Assembly: GCF_037038585.1 (NCBI RefSeq)
Contig: NC_092541.1
Coordinates: 4,585,445-4,649,444 of the forward strand
Direction: 5' to 3'
Length of the DNA: 64,000 nt
DNA from: Patagioenas fasciata
Taxonomy: Eukaryota > Chordata > Aves > Columbiformes > Columbidae
Below are positions 49,766 to 61,464 of the stretch, piece after piece; position 1 is the first letter of the stretch, and every line of letters starts with the position of its first letter. A program made the translations under genes and the position numbers. Below the pieces are notes generated by a model. That model had not been told where the DNA came from and ran no database searches. It saw nothing but the letters and a program-made list of their open reading frames with translations.

Positions 49766-50356
49766 AGAAAATGTTACATTCATTTGAAGAAAACATTGTA
49801 TGAATTTGCTATAATTGCAGGGTGAGGCAGTGTCTTCTATTAAACCAGATCACAGAGCTGGGAAATAAAAGTCTTTTTGAATTCGGGTCACAGTGAAACA
49901 ACTGCCACGCTGCAGAACGGGTGAGTGGGGACGTTGTGGCAGAGCGTGTCATGGTGCGTGGTATCTGTTTCATTTACAAACCATTCATGCTCGTTTTGGA
50001 GGCGTATCTGTGAAGCAAACACTATCATAGTTTCTTTTGACGGTCATAATATGGTGGTGGGTGAATTAGGTGTTCATCCCCATTAGATTGTATCCAGCTC
50101 AGCCGAGTGAGAGCATTTTGACATACAGGAGCCGACAGAATTGCTCTCTTTTGGCTTCTCTCTCCTTTCCCGAAATGGCCACGAGAGTGATATTTGGGTC
50201 AGCTGCCTCCGGAGTGTCATTTTCTTTTGATGCTCATCCCTCTGAGCACATAGGAGGAGCCCGATGGGGAAGCGCTGAGGTGCTGTTGGCTGCAGTGGAG
50301 TCAGGAGTAGTTAAAGGGGTGTTGTGGTTATTCAAATCGCTAATCGCGTCAAGACA

Positions 50357-50438
50357 GGGAAATCTCTGCTGCTTGACTGCAACGGCGCGCGAGGGAAGAC
50401 GGCCTCGCCGAGACTCGCTGCGAGAGACAGGGACCCAG
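50357..50438 (+). other. Candidate alternative exon in a small CpG-rich patch
   Basis: A strong donor (GGACCCAG|GTAAGC, GT at 50439-50440) ends a CpG-rich stretch (AACGGCGCGCGAGG, CTCGCCGAGACTCGCTGCGA) inside an otherwise CpG-poor intron. This could be an alternative first or internal 5' UTR exon. The upstream AG at about 50355 is a weak acceptor. Confidence 0.3.
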
Positions 50439-50439
50439 G

Positions 50440-52692
50440 TAAGCGCTCGGCAGTTGCTCTCCAGGAGCACGTGTTCCTCCGCTTTGCTGCGCACATCACG
50501 CACAACGGTGCTGTGTGTCCTGCGGTTTGCACCAGAGGCCTTCTAGGTCTGGCTGGGAAAATGGGGTTTTTCCTTCTTTTCTTGCCGCCGTGTTCCAGGT
50601 CTCGGCGCAGATGTCCCCGTCCGTGTGTCTGCAGCATCAGGGCGGGCATTGCGCTGCGGGTGCCTTAGAGCGCACGGGTTGTTCTGTGCCCGGGCTGCGC
50701 TGTTCCCCGTGTCTTGGGGTGCACCCTGTGTGACGGTGTTGCAGAGTTTGAAGCCGGACACCATCCTGCAGTTCCTGTCCCTTCACTGTCTGCAAGCCTG
50801 AAATGAGCTGGATCGGTGGGACTTGCTGGTACGTGTGTGCAGTAGCCCCGGCCCTGCTCTCCATCGTGCTCCGTCACTTTGCAGTGGTGCTGGTCACTTA
50901 ATAACCTGCTTTTTGCTGTCATCCTCACTGCATTTTTCCATCTGTACCCTTCCGTTGCCCACAGTTGTTAAAATCACTGCTGAGAACACAGATGCGATAG
51001 TCAACAGTACAACATTTTTAATAGTTTAATAGTATATTGTGTTTATATCATGCCAGTGCTAGTGGGAGGGTGAGTACCCAGCAGCAGCCCGCACTGTTTC
51101 GGGCAGTTGTCCCGCGCTCTGAACACGCAGGATCTCAGGTCTCTGTGTATTTCAACTCCCTGTAACTTGTCCCCCCTCTGTTATGTTCATTCTTAGAGGA
51201 AAAATCGCTTTGCTGCTGTCGTCCCAGACTCTTCTGTGTCATACCCAGGGAATGGTGGTGAGCACAGACTAACACACAGCAAATTCCACTTAAACAGAAG
51301 AAAAACTTGGTTTACTGTGAGTGTGGTCAGACACAGGATCAGGTTACCTGGAGAGCTGCGGAGTCTCTGTCCTCAGAGGTACTAAAACCCAGCTGGACAT
51401 GGAGCTGCCAACCTGCAGGAGATACAATTGGTACTTAGGCCTAGTTTAAGCTACCGGTTGGCAGAATATTCTACGTTCCTTAGGGTACGAGGAAACCTAG
51501 AGGTTAAGTATCTTCAAAATATAAGTGACTGAAGTAAGTGGGTGATGCTGTTGCAGCATCGGACTTGTCGGGTGTCTGGCGTGCTCAATCTCTGCGGTAT
51601 TTTGGCAAGCGGTGACACTTCGTGTGTCTGAACCAGGGTTTAGTAGCCCCGAGCTAAGGAGCACACGGCGTGTTATCAGATGGATAAGAGAGAGAACTCC
51701 TTGGTGTTTGGGAGACGTACGTGTACGATCACCTCGTGGAAAAGCCTGCGGGATCCGCTCGGTGCGGAAGAGCGAGTTGACAGCTCATCGTTGGGAGGGG
51801 TTTGTGGGCCTGAATCCACACTGACACCGTGCTCCCCCAGTCTGATGGTCGTTGTACTTGGTAGGAACAGCCTCTCTTGAGGATGCCCTCCTGCTCTTTA
51901 TTTTCTAAGGGTACAGATAGCAGTCCCTGGCCGTGCTGCCTGCACACAGCCTGAGCTGGCAATCTGAGAGCTCAGGTTTTGGTTAAACACATGGCCTTGG
52001 TCTCTAAACAGCCGTGTTGCGTGGTTTCTCTAGTATGACTTGAAGTTCAGATGCAAACTCTTTGCAAAAAAAAAAAAATACATCGCCATATACGTACTGT
52101 GTAGTTCCTTGTTTTCAGTGTCCAGCTAAATTACGCGAGGAAGGAGTTTTGCTGTACGTTACCGGCTCTTGCATAGCAACGAACAAGTGCGGTGATGCTG
52201 GGTTGGTGAGTTGTGCTGGATAAGATCAGTTTGTACCAGAGCTTCTCAAGCCATCTGGGCTTAACAGGGTCAAACTACATTGTAGAGAAACACTTTGTGG
52301 TGTGTGAGGCTCCAGAAAAGGGAGATGGGAGAGGGAATGGGCTGCGGATCCTGGGCAGAGGTAACTCGGAGGTTGGTTTTGAGCTCTAGGGTAGCAGCTC
52401 CTCACTGGCTGGGTTATTCCCAACCCACAGGCTGAGCTGTGAAGGGTCAGGGATCGTTTGTGCCACAAAACATGAGTCCCGGTTCTGTGCTGGTACCACC
52501 GAGGTTTGGTGGAGTTTGATTGCCATTTGCTGCCCTGAGGATCGAGGGTTTCATTGCAAAGACTGTCAAACAGCGCACCGCGTCTCGCCCTGCGATCTGC
52601 TGACCACTTTATTTTCTCCGTCATTACATTTCACATCACCAGCGCAGGCATCACCTGCGGCTTCTGCTTCTCGAGGAGAAACTCCTTTCCTT
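50440..52692. other. GJC1 5' intron, nothing recognised
   Basis: No repeat family or exon recognised. A 13-A run sits at about 52066. Confidence 0.35.
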
Positions 52693-52870
52693 TGCGGTGC
52701 CAGAGCCTGGCCCAGGCTGCCCAGAGCGGGTGTGGAGTCTCCTTCTCTGAGCCATTCAAACCCCCTGGACCCACCTGTGTGATCTGCTCTGGGACCCTGC
52801 GTGAGCAGGTGGGGCTGGAGATCTACAGGGATCCTGCAACCCAACCAGCCTGGGGTTCTGTGGTTCTGCA
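52693..52870 (+). repeat. Degraded CR1 3' UTR, sense
   Basis: GCCAGAGCCTGGCCCAGGCT to GGGGTTCTGTGGTTCTGCA; short and diverged. It faces an antisense CR1 75 bases downstream. Confidence 0.75.
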
Positions 52871-52942
52871 CCTCACATCTGTAGGACAGGGCTGAAGAGC
52901 AGCCTGCTCAGGTTTGCTGAGCATCCAACAGCTCTGTCCTCA

Positions 52943-53090
52943 GTCACAGAATCCCGGAGTGTCAGGGGTTGAAGGGACCTGGAAAGCTCATCCAGTGCAA
53001 TCCCCCCATGGAGCAGGAACACCCAGCTGAGGTTCCACAGGAAGGTGTCCAGGCGGATTTGAATGTCTGCAGAGAAGGAGTCACTCCAGA
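52943..53090 (-). repeat. CR1 3' end, antisense, strongly truncated
   Basis: TCACAGAATCCCGGAGTGTC through TTTGAATGTCTGCAGAGAAG. Same subfamily as 59280-59935. Confidence 0.88.
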
Positions 53091-54819
53091 AATGCCAGAC
53101 TTGGGCGCTCGGTACCAGCCTCCGAGCCGGTACACCTCATTCCAGTGATCCGAAGGGATCCTGACTGCTGAGCGTGTACAAAGGGATTCGGGCTGACACA
53201 GACCCCAAAGCAGGGCTCCCAAAATCTCCTGAGCTACAGAGACTCTCCGGCCCAGCCTCTTGTCTCTACAAGCTCAGGCTCGCAGATGAACCCACATCAC
53301 CCTGCAGCTCCTCGTGTCCTCGGGGTGTCCACGCTGTCCCCATGGTCGCTGTCCCTCCGAAGTCGGGGTCTCACAAGCTCCGGGGTGTCTGCCCTGGGGA
53401 CGATGCTTCGTGCAGGAGCATCATCGCTGGAGGTGCAGTGAACGCCGGTTCTGGCCAGCACGAAACGCCACGACTTCATTTGAATCGTGTCACTGCGGGG
53501 GAGTGTTGCTAAAATTGTCACTTGGCTTTTCATGTTAGCATTACCTAGAGGGCACACTGAGGCTGCTGGAGGTTCGTGTCTTATCTGCGAATTCCAGTTT
53601 ATCTTGGAGCTGGATGCTCGGGTGGGTATATGTATGTTGATTTTCAAAAACATACGTATTTGACATCTGTATTTTTTTGACAGCGCAAGAATCTTATTAT
53701 TTCTCTACCTCTTACCCGTGTTTTTTAGAATTCTATTTATATGCTGCACAGGATCTGCGGTCTCATAATTCAAGGAGGGTTTTTTCAGTCTCGGGGGGAT
53801 CAGCAGAACCTCGTTAGCCAGCCTGGTAGTTGAATGTTCAGAAATTGTTTCCAAATTGGCACTGACGCTGGGGCTTTTCAAAACCACTCTCTGCTGTTTG
53901 CCACGTGAGAAATGCCAGATGATGGAATATTTCCTTGAAAAAGCGCTGCGTGTCGTCCAGAAAGTCCCAGCTGCTGTAAACACTTCTGATAAGCAGAATG
54001 AAGTTGGTGGTGATTGAACCGAGGGATGGAGAGGTGGGAGCGATGAGTTGTTGTGTTCAGGAAGATCCCGTGTCCTTTTTCTCTTGTTGGGAGGACGGAC
54101 ACTGGAATTTAAGTGGCACGGTGCTCAGGATCCGCGCTGAGCTGGGACCTGGCTCTGGCCACAACCACCTTTGTTCTTGAGCACTAAAGTCTCACTCATT
54201 ATTTCAGGTTAAAAAATACTGAAAACAAGCCCTGTGCTTCCTCAAAAATAATTGAAAATCATGCACTTTCTAACATTTCAATGTAAATGAGATTGGAATG
54301 AATAATGCTGATTATTCATTCATCCTAATTTAAATCCTATTTTAATTAGCCTGTGGGCCCAATTTCAGTTTCACGCAGCATGAAACCTCTTTTGATTATC
54401 AACAGAATTGTCATGTATTCTTGAATTGGTTTTTTTTCTGCTCGGTAAACATCTTTTTAAACTGCTTAAAAACAAAACAAAGAGATCATTAATAAATTAA
54501 TCAAATTTCATTAGCATGACATGGTAGGATGTATTTGAAGGAGGAAAACAAGCCTTCATGTAAATATATTCCCCTTAGGGGCTGCCTTTTGGCTACAAAG
54601 TCTTTCTTCTACATATGCTGTTTGACACAAGAGGTGCTGGTGAACTATGGAAATTCGGGCAGGCGAGAGCTCCGGCTGCGGCCCCGCCGGGCACTGCTGT
54701 TCAGGGACAGCTCGGCTGGGGCTGGAGCACAAACCCCCCAGGGCTGAGCTGGGCAGGTGGTGACCAGTGAGCCATGCTGGAGAGGTCACTTGTAGAGTCC
54801 TGCGAGCCGGAGGGACAGC
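53091..54819. other. GJC1 5' intron, nothing recognised
   Basis: CpG-rich at 53100-53480, then AT-rich. No repeat or exon recognised. Confidence 0.35.
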
Positions 54820-55620
54820 ACAGGATGGTTTGTGTTGAAGGGACCTTCAGAGGCGCCCCGGTGCCCCCCCTGCCATGACAGGGACATCTTCACCAGCTCA
54901 GGTTGCTCAGAGCCCCGTCCAGCCTGGCCTGGGATGTCTCCAGGGATGGTTCATCCACCACCTCTCTGCCCAACCTGGGCCAGGCTCTCACCACCCTCAG
55001 GGCCAACAATTCCTTCCTCATGGCCAGCCTGAATCTCCCTCCTTTAGTTTAAACCATCACCCCTTGTCCTATTGCAACAGACCCTGCTCAAAAGTCTGTC
55101 CCCATCTTTCTTATGGACCCATTTTAAGTCCAGAAAGGCTGCACTAAGGTCTCCCTAGAGCTTCTCTTCTCTTCTGAACAGCCCAGCTCTCTCAACCTGT
55201 CTTCCCAGCAGAGCTGTTCCAGCCTCGGACCATTCCTGGGGCTCCTCTGGCCCCTCTCCAGCAGGTCCATGTGTGTCCTATGCTGAGGACCCCACAGGAT
55301 CCCCTCCCTCCGCCTGGCCCATGGCAGGACTGACTTTCTGGGCTGCAAGTGAACATCAAGTCCAGTTCTTCAAGCTCTGCTACCCCGAGTCCTTCTCCGT
55401 GGGGCTGCTCCTGCTCCATCCATCCCCACTCTGCTGATGTTGGGGTTGCACTTGGCCTTGTTGAACCTCCTGAATTTCACATCCTGCTCCTCCAGCCCCT
55501 GGAGATCCCTATGGACTGTGTCCCTTCCCTTGTATCAGCTGCACCCCTGGGCTCGGTGTCACCCCTAAACTCACTGAGGCTGCGTTCAGCACCGCTGTTC
55601 ATGTCATTGATGGAATGACG
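54820..55620 (-). repeat. CR1 LINE fragment, antisense, reaching into RT
   Basis: Opens ACAGGATGGTTTGTGTTGAA. The 3' UTR part matches 28562-28994. From about 55350 it shows the antisense of the RT region (GGTTGCACTTGGCCTTGTTG; CGTTCAGCACCGCTGTTCAT, CATGTCATTGATGG), so it is one of the longest copies here. Confidence 0.88.
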
Positions 55621-58600
55621 CGAAATGAGTCCCCATGTCATACATACGAAGTCTTTTGAGATTCAACAGGTGGAGTGAGGCTGCTCTTAAAACTCGGTGA
55701 TTGCATGCTGCACTGCCCTCTAGGTGCCGTACATCTCTGAGTAAAGACATTGCTGGGCACGTTTCACCAGGTAACGGCAGTTCTAGCCACCCCCATTGTT
55801 CCTGTCCCGCTGTCCATCCCTCTGACGCTGCCACCGTCTCATCCCAGGGCAGGATTTGAAGGCTGCTGCAGCAAACAGCTCCTCCGAGGTGCGGTTCTTC
55901 CCTCCCCAACTGCCCATCACGCTTACATGGGAAAACCAAAATGAGGTGAGATTAGTCCCCTGTTTAAATTCACATTCAGACCCACACACAGGCTGGAGTG
56001 GGGAAGCTCCACGTGTGAGAAAGTGTCCGGTCTGTGGGTATGTGAACAACAGCCATGTTCAAATAACTCCAAAGATTTCCTGCAGTGAATCTCTAAACCT
56101 AAAGGTGATTTCTTGTTTCCCGTGTACCTGCTCCACATTCTTCTTTATTCTTTCTGGGCGTCAGCGTCTGCAGAAGTTGGATGCGCAGGAGCCAGCTCGC
56201 TGTCAGGGATGAGCGTTGTGTTGTTTGCATTGCCAGCTCCGAGGAGCCTCCTTGGCTGGAAGTGCCGGGATGAACTTATGACAAATACAAGGAATGAAAG
56301 TCTCTTTCAAATGCACTTCCTGGCATGACTTAAATTAGCTGAAATTGCTGACATTTTGCCTTTTTCAGACGCGTGTCAGTGTCCATAGGCTTTTATTTCA
56401 AACAACGGAAAATTATTGAGTTAAATGTTGCCAGAACAACAACTCCGGGAGCCGCCGAGTGTACGCTGGGTGAAGGTGACTCGGTGTCTGCGTCTTGCGG
56501 TACGTGTGTTGTAAAGGCAGAAACATGCGGCTTTTAACCTTGGGTCATCGTACTGAAATGAGAGATATCACCGCTTCAATAATTCTGCCTGGAATTTTCT
56601 GCTTTCCTATTGTGTTTAGTTTGGATGGGCTGGACATTCCCAGCAAAATAAAGGTTTAATGACAGGTTGAGCCAAAACATTTCCTTAAAGACAAGTTCTT
56701 TTCCTGCTGGTGAATTCTCCCATATTTGTGTCTGTAGCTCCGCTCCGGGCTGAAACTAAATTTAGAATAAGTGACACTTTCTCGTTGAAGAGAATCAGAG
56801 CTTTTCAGCAACTTATCTGTGCAGCCGGAACTCTCTAATTGACAGAAGCCTTGGTTCTCCAGCACGTGTCCGATAACGCCGTCTGCTGCGTCTGAAGGCT
56901 GTGATTAACCTGAATGTGCGCGGCGGTGCGGTCAGCGTCTGTCCGTGGGTTTGTCACGCTGATACTTATATAACCGGTGGAATCAGGGCGTGTGTTCCCG
57001 TTGTTATCCAGAAGCCGGGTCCAAAACCGGCCACATTTCCCTGTATCCCGCTCGCAGCCCCCCACATCTCCCTTGGTACGGGCGGCAAAGTTCGGTACGT
57101 GCCAGGCACCGGTGTGCGGGTGCAGGTAGAAAATACACCTCGAAAAGCTGATAAATACAACGAAAAACGGTATTTATGAAATTAGATGTCAAGGCAGCGG
57201 CTCGTCTAAGAGTAGAGATTTGCTGTCCCCTCTCTTATTGAAACCGGCGCTGATTTTGGGCCTCTCTGTTGTGAACTGTGGATGAATAAACACAGAGTCT
57301 GAAAATATAAAGGCTGGTTCCTGCCTTTGTTCCAAATTCACACTGACCTCGGTAGCGAATTAATTTCAGTGTTACTCCGTAGTTTACTTTTAGAAAGGAG
57401 TTCACCCCTAATGTTTCCAGTGGGTGAGAATTAACCCCTTCTTAAGCTCATGTGGGTTTTGTCTCATTATTAACTGATGAATTACGCCGTGTGTCCCATT
57501 ACCCACCCGCGGTTGGCGATGGGACGGGCGGCTCAGCTTGGTGTGACCCGGGTTTGGACTTCACTTGCCTTTTCTGTTCAGTGTTTCGGAGCCTGTGGGC
57601 GCACAGGGCACCCCGGGCTCATCTCAGGGACCCCCCGCAAACACCGAACACACGAGCGTCTGAAGCTCCATCTGTTGGCTCAGTGCAGAACTGGGGGGTA
57701 CAGAGCTGGACTCGGGTGCCTTTTGGAAATGGGGGTTCAGAGTGCAAAACCACGTGCTGTGCGGGGACTGGAACCCTCTGGACTTTTTTCCTGTTAAAAT
57801 AAGACTTTTTTCAGCCAATCCTGTCTGCAGCACAATGTTACGGTTGCATAGAAAGAGTAGGTTTGACCGTAAGCCTTGGATTGATTGCCTGCTCGGTTCA
57901 CAGCCGCTAGATTGATTGATGGACCCGTAATCCTTCCTTTTCATCCCATGTTTGCCAGCTCAACAAACTGAACTCTCTCAATCTCTCACTTTTAGGCATC
58001 TTCCCCGTTCTTCGGCTGGTTTCGAGACAAATAGATTCCCCGTCAGATGTTTAAGCAAGTTGTGAAGCATGCGGGCACCGAGTGCTGTGTTGCTAACGAG
58101 GAGGTAAGATCAGTCTCCTTGCTCTCTCCTTAAAACAATACACAAAGTAAAGGCTGCTTTTCTCTTTCGTGTACAAAGCTCAGTTAAAGCTGTGGGTTGT
58201 TCCGCGGGACGCAGCCTCTCGAGCGGTCTGTGTGTGTGATCTTTATTTGGCCGCACACTTCTGTGCCCTTCGCGGGTTTTGGCCGCAGCCGTTTTCCATC
58301 GGTCTGGGGAAAACACGGCCTGGTCGCCCAGCCCGGCCCTGTGCCACGCGGAACTTGCTGTCATTACATCCAATTGCTTTAATATGGGAATCATTTGTCA
58401 AGATCTTTGTTACTTTTCATTCACTTAATGTGGGCTTTTTTAATACTCCGCTGCGCTATTTTTTTTCATGAAGTAATAAATCAAATGTCCTACGCGGCCC
58501 ATCCACATTGCGTGTGCTGTTGCCTTTTCAGTGAAACATTGAATTTCACCAGGAGGGGATTACATTTAGATCCTTTAATTCTGTATTGATTGCATCCAAC

Positions 58601-59279
58601 CAAATTTCATTATTCATGTGGAAAAGCCGAATAGTTGCAAATACCACTTTTCCTTCATCCTCCTGGAACTCCTCCAGGTGAAGAATAAATCACTTGTTAG
58701 GCCAGAGTGCCAGAGATTCGTCCAGTTCTGGTCAGAGACCTTTGACCACACGTTACTCTGTACAAATCTTTATTACTAACGCGTGTTCAACATTCTCAGA
58801 GGACTGGAAAATGTCTGATCTCCCGTGCTATAAAACATCAAACAGTTCTGTGCTTAATATTTTACTCCAGGTGGGCCCGTAGCATCGCTCGCTTCCCTTC
58901 ACTCCAACACCTCACAGCCTTGCCAGCCCTGGGATGGGTTTTTCACTGTTACGATTGCAAATTTATATTGATTTCCATCTAATATCTCCTCTCAGATTTT
59001 TGACAGGTAGCTTTTTTAAACTAGATTTCCCTTCTGCTCTCCAAAAAAACCCACTACAAAATACATACTAAAGTCTTTTCTGACCCTGGAAGGAAGATTT
59101 TTAGCTTCCCGAAGGGACTGAACGCACAGAACAGTTGGAGCTTTGGGCTTTACCAGGGCTTGGCCTCCCCAGTGCAGTTAAAATAAATCTTGTTTTTAGC
59201 AGTGGAACGTGGCCAACAATGCCCATAAAATCTCAAGGAGTTTACTTTTCAACCTCTGTGTTTTGGAGACTTCAGCCTT
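55621..59279. other. GJC1 5' intron, nothing recognised
   Basis: 3.7 kb with no CR1 copy or exon that I can name. GC-moderate, with CpGs retained at 56860-57130 and 57480-57720. Confidence 0.35.
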
Positions 59280-59935
59280 ACAGAATCACAGAGAATCACA
59301 GAATCCCAGAATGTTAGGTATTGGAAAGGACCTGGAAAGCTCATCCAGTGCAATCCCCCCATGGAGCAGGAACACCCAGCTGAGGTTCCACAGGAAGGGG
59401 TCCAGGCGGGTTTGAATGTCTGCAGAGAAGGAGACTCCACAACCTCCCTGGGCAGCCTGGGCCAGGCTCTGACACCCTCACCAGGAACAAGTTGCTTCTC
59501 CTCTTTCAGTGGAACCTCCTGTGTTCCAGTTTGCACCCATTGCCCCTTGTCCTGTCACTGGTTGTCACCCAGAAGAGCCTGGCTCCATCCTCCTGACACT
59601 GCCCCTTTCCATATTGATCCCCAGGAATGAGTCCCCCCCTCAGCCTCCTGTTCTCCAGCTCCAGAGCCCCAGCTCCCTCAGCCTTTCCTCCCACGGGAGA
59701 TGCTCCACTCCCTTCAGCATCTTGGTGGCTGCGCTGGACTCTCTCCAGCAGTTCCCTGTCCTTCTGGAACTGAGGGGCCACAACTGGACACAATATTCCA
59801 GGTGTGGTCTCCCCAGGGCAGAGCAGAGGGGCAGGAGAACCTCTCTGACCTACTGACCACCCCCTTCTAACCCACCCCAGGTACCATTGGCTTCCTGGCC
59901 ACAAGGGCCCAGTGCTGGCTCATGGTCATGGCTCG
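59280..59935 (-). repeat. CR1 LINE 3' fragment, antisense, just upstream of GJC1 coding exon
   Basis: Opens with repeated octamers (CAGAATCACAGAGAATCACA) and runs to CTGGCTCATGGTCATGG. It is nearly the reverse complement of 4091-4927 and 44057-44690 and ends about 130 bases before the candidate 5' UTR exon of GJC1. Confidence 0.94.
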
Positions 59936-60062
59936 AGTGTAAATATCTTAATTAACGTTTGGAATACAGAGCAACCGCATCTTTCTCTTCTGCTCGGGAG
60001 TAGCTTTGGGAACGTGTTTTTTTTTTGTGAAATGGCATTTAACTGCTGCTTTTCTTTTGCAG

Positions 60063-60138
60063 CAGACTTCTCCAAAGCCTGCGGAAGAGACGCCGCATCT
60101 TCAAGCAGATTCTGGCTGCTGGAGTTTCCCAATAACAG
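60063..60138 (+). other. GJC1: Candidate last non-coding 5' exon of GJC1
   Basis: Excellent acceptor (CTGCTTTTCTTTTGCAG) and good donor (AATAACAG|GTGACG), followed by a 125-base intron and the acceptor of the coding exon. The acceptor reads CAGCAG, a tandem NAGNAG site, so two exon versions three bases apart are possible. Confidence 0.5.
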
Positions 60139-60282
60139 GTGACGCTACGGACGCACTTGTGCGTTGGTTGTAAAATTCCAGAGTTTTCTGATTGACGTGC
60201 GCACATTTGGGCTCGAGCCAATAAACTCACAAATCTTTGGGGGGGGTTTGGTTTGTTTTCCAGTTAAAATAATTTGACCACC

Positions 60283-61464
60283 ATGAGTTGGAGTTTCCTG
60301 ACCCGTCTGTTAGAGGAGATCCACAATCACTCAACCTTTGTTGGCAAAATCTGGCTGACGGTGTTGATTGTGTTTCGTATCGTCCTGACCGCCGTGGGAG
60401 GAGAATCCATTTATTACGACGAACAAAGCAAGTTTGTGTGCAACACGGAGCAGCCCGGCTGCGAGAACGTCTGTTACGATGCTTTCGCTCCGCTTTCGCA
60501 CGTCAGGTTTTGGGTGTTCCAGATCATCCTGGTTGCCACTCCGTCCGTCATGTATTTAGGCTACGCCATTCATAAAATCGCACGCATGGTGGAACACAGC
60601 GAAGCCGATAGAAGAATCCGAAGCAAAAGCTTTTCCACGCGCTGGAAACAGCACCGCGGCTTGGAGGAGACCGAGGAGGACCACGAGGAGGACCCCATGA
60701 TGTACCCTGAAATAGAGCTGGAGAGCGAGCGGGAGAACAAAGAGCAGCAGCCCGCGGCCAAGGCCAAGCACGACGGCAGGCGGCGGATCCGCGAGGACGG
60801 GCTCATGAAGATTTACGTCCTGCAGCTCCTGGCGAGGACCACGTTTGAAATCGGCTTTCTGGTGGGGCAGTATCTGTTGTACGGCTTTGAGGTCAGCCCC
60901 GTGTTCGTGTGCAGCAGGAGGCCGTGCCCGCACAAAATCGATTGTTTCATTTCCAGGCCGACCGAAAAGACCATTTTCCTGCTGATCATGTACGGGGTGA
61001 GCTGCATGTGTTTACTTTTGAATGTCTGGGAGATGCTCCATTTGGGCTTCGGCACAATCCGCGACACGTTGAACAACAAGAGGAAAGAGCTGGAAGACTC
61101 GGGTACCTACAACTACCCTTTCACCTGGAACACGCCCTCCGCTCCTCCCGGCTACAACATCGCGGTGAAGCCGGAGCAAATGCAATGCACTGAATTATCC
61201 AACGCCAAAATGGCCTACAAGCAGAACAAAGCCAACATCGCTCAGGAACAGCAGTACGGCAGCAACGAAGAAAACATCCCCGCCGACCTGGAAAACCTGC
61301 AGAGGGAAATCAAAGTGGCTCAGGAGCGCCTGGACATGGCGATCCAGGCGTACAACAACCAAAACAACCCCGGCGCTGCCAGAGAGAAGAAATCCAAAGC
61401 GGGTTCCAACAAGAGCAGCGCCAGCAGCAAGTCCGGGGACGGCAAGAACTCTGTCTGGATTTAA
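60283..61464 (+). CDS. GJC1: GJC1, connexin 45 (gap junction gamma-1)
   Basis: A single coding exon gives 393 residues (human 396). The start [20 protein letters not shown] is the connexin-45 signature; the ATG at 60283 has a good context (ACCACCATGA). There are four membrane helices, at about 22-42, 76-96, 180-202 and 232-252. The first extracellular loop has the C-X6-C-X3-C pattern (C53, C60, C64) and the second C-X4-C-X5-C (C210, C215, C221), both diagnostic. The intracellular loop is long and acidic ([16 protein letters not shown]) as in Cx45. The C-terminal tail is Ser-rich and ends SVWI, the PDZ-binding motif used with ZO-1. Cx45 forms low-conductance gap-junction channels in nodal heart tissue, vascular smooth muscle and neurons. 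An acceptor AG at 60262-60263 lies 19 bases before the ATG, so all upstream exons are untranslated. Confidence 0.98.
   Translation: MSWSFLTRLLEEIHNHSTFVGKIWLTVLIVFRIVLTAVGGESIYYDEQSKFVCNTEQPGCENVCYDAFAPLSHVRFWVFQIILVATPSVMYLGYAIHKIARMVEHSEADRRIRSKSFSTRWKQHRGLEETEEDHEEDPMMYPEIELESERENKEQQPAAKAKHDGRRRIREDGLMKIYVLQLLARTTFEIGFLVGQYLLYGFEVSPVFVCSRRPCPHKIDCFISRPTEKTIFLLIMYGVSCMCLLLNVWEMLHLGFGTIRDTLNNKRKELEDSGTYNYPFTWNTPSAPPGYNIAVKPEQMQCTELSNAKMAYKQNKANIAQEQQYGSNEENIPADLENLQREIKVAQERLDMAIQAYNNQNNPGAAREKKSKAGSNKSSASSKSGDGKNSVWI

Noticed and set aside
50070-50546. Plus-strand frame of 158 codons
   Set aside because: No family resemblance; it crosses the strong donor at 50439 and unique intron sequence.
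60274-60282. In-frame extension of connexin 45 by three codons from a TTG
   Set aside because: The ATG at 60283 has good context and gives the exact conserved connexin N-terminus MSWSFL.
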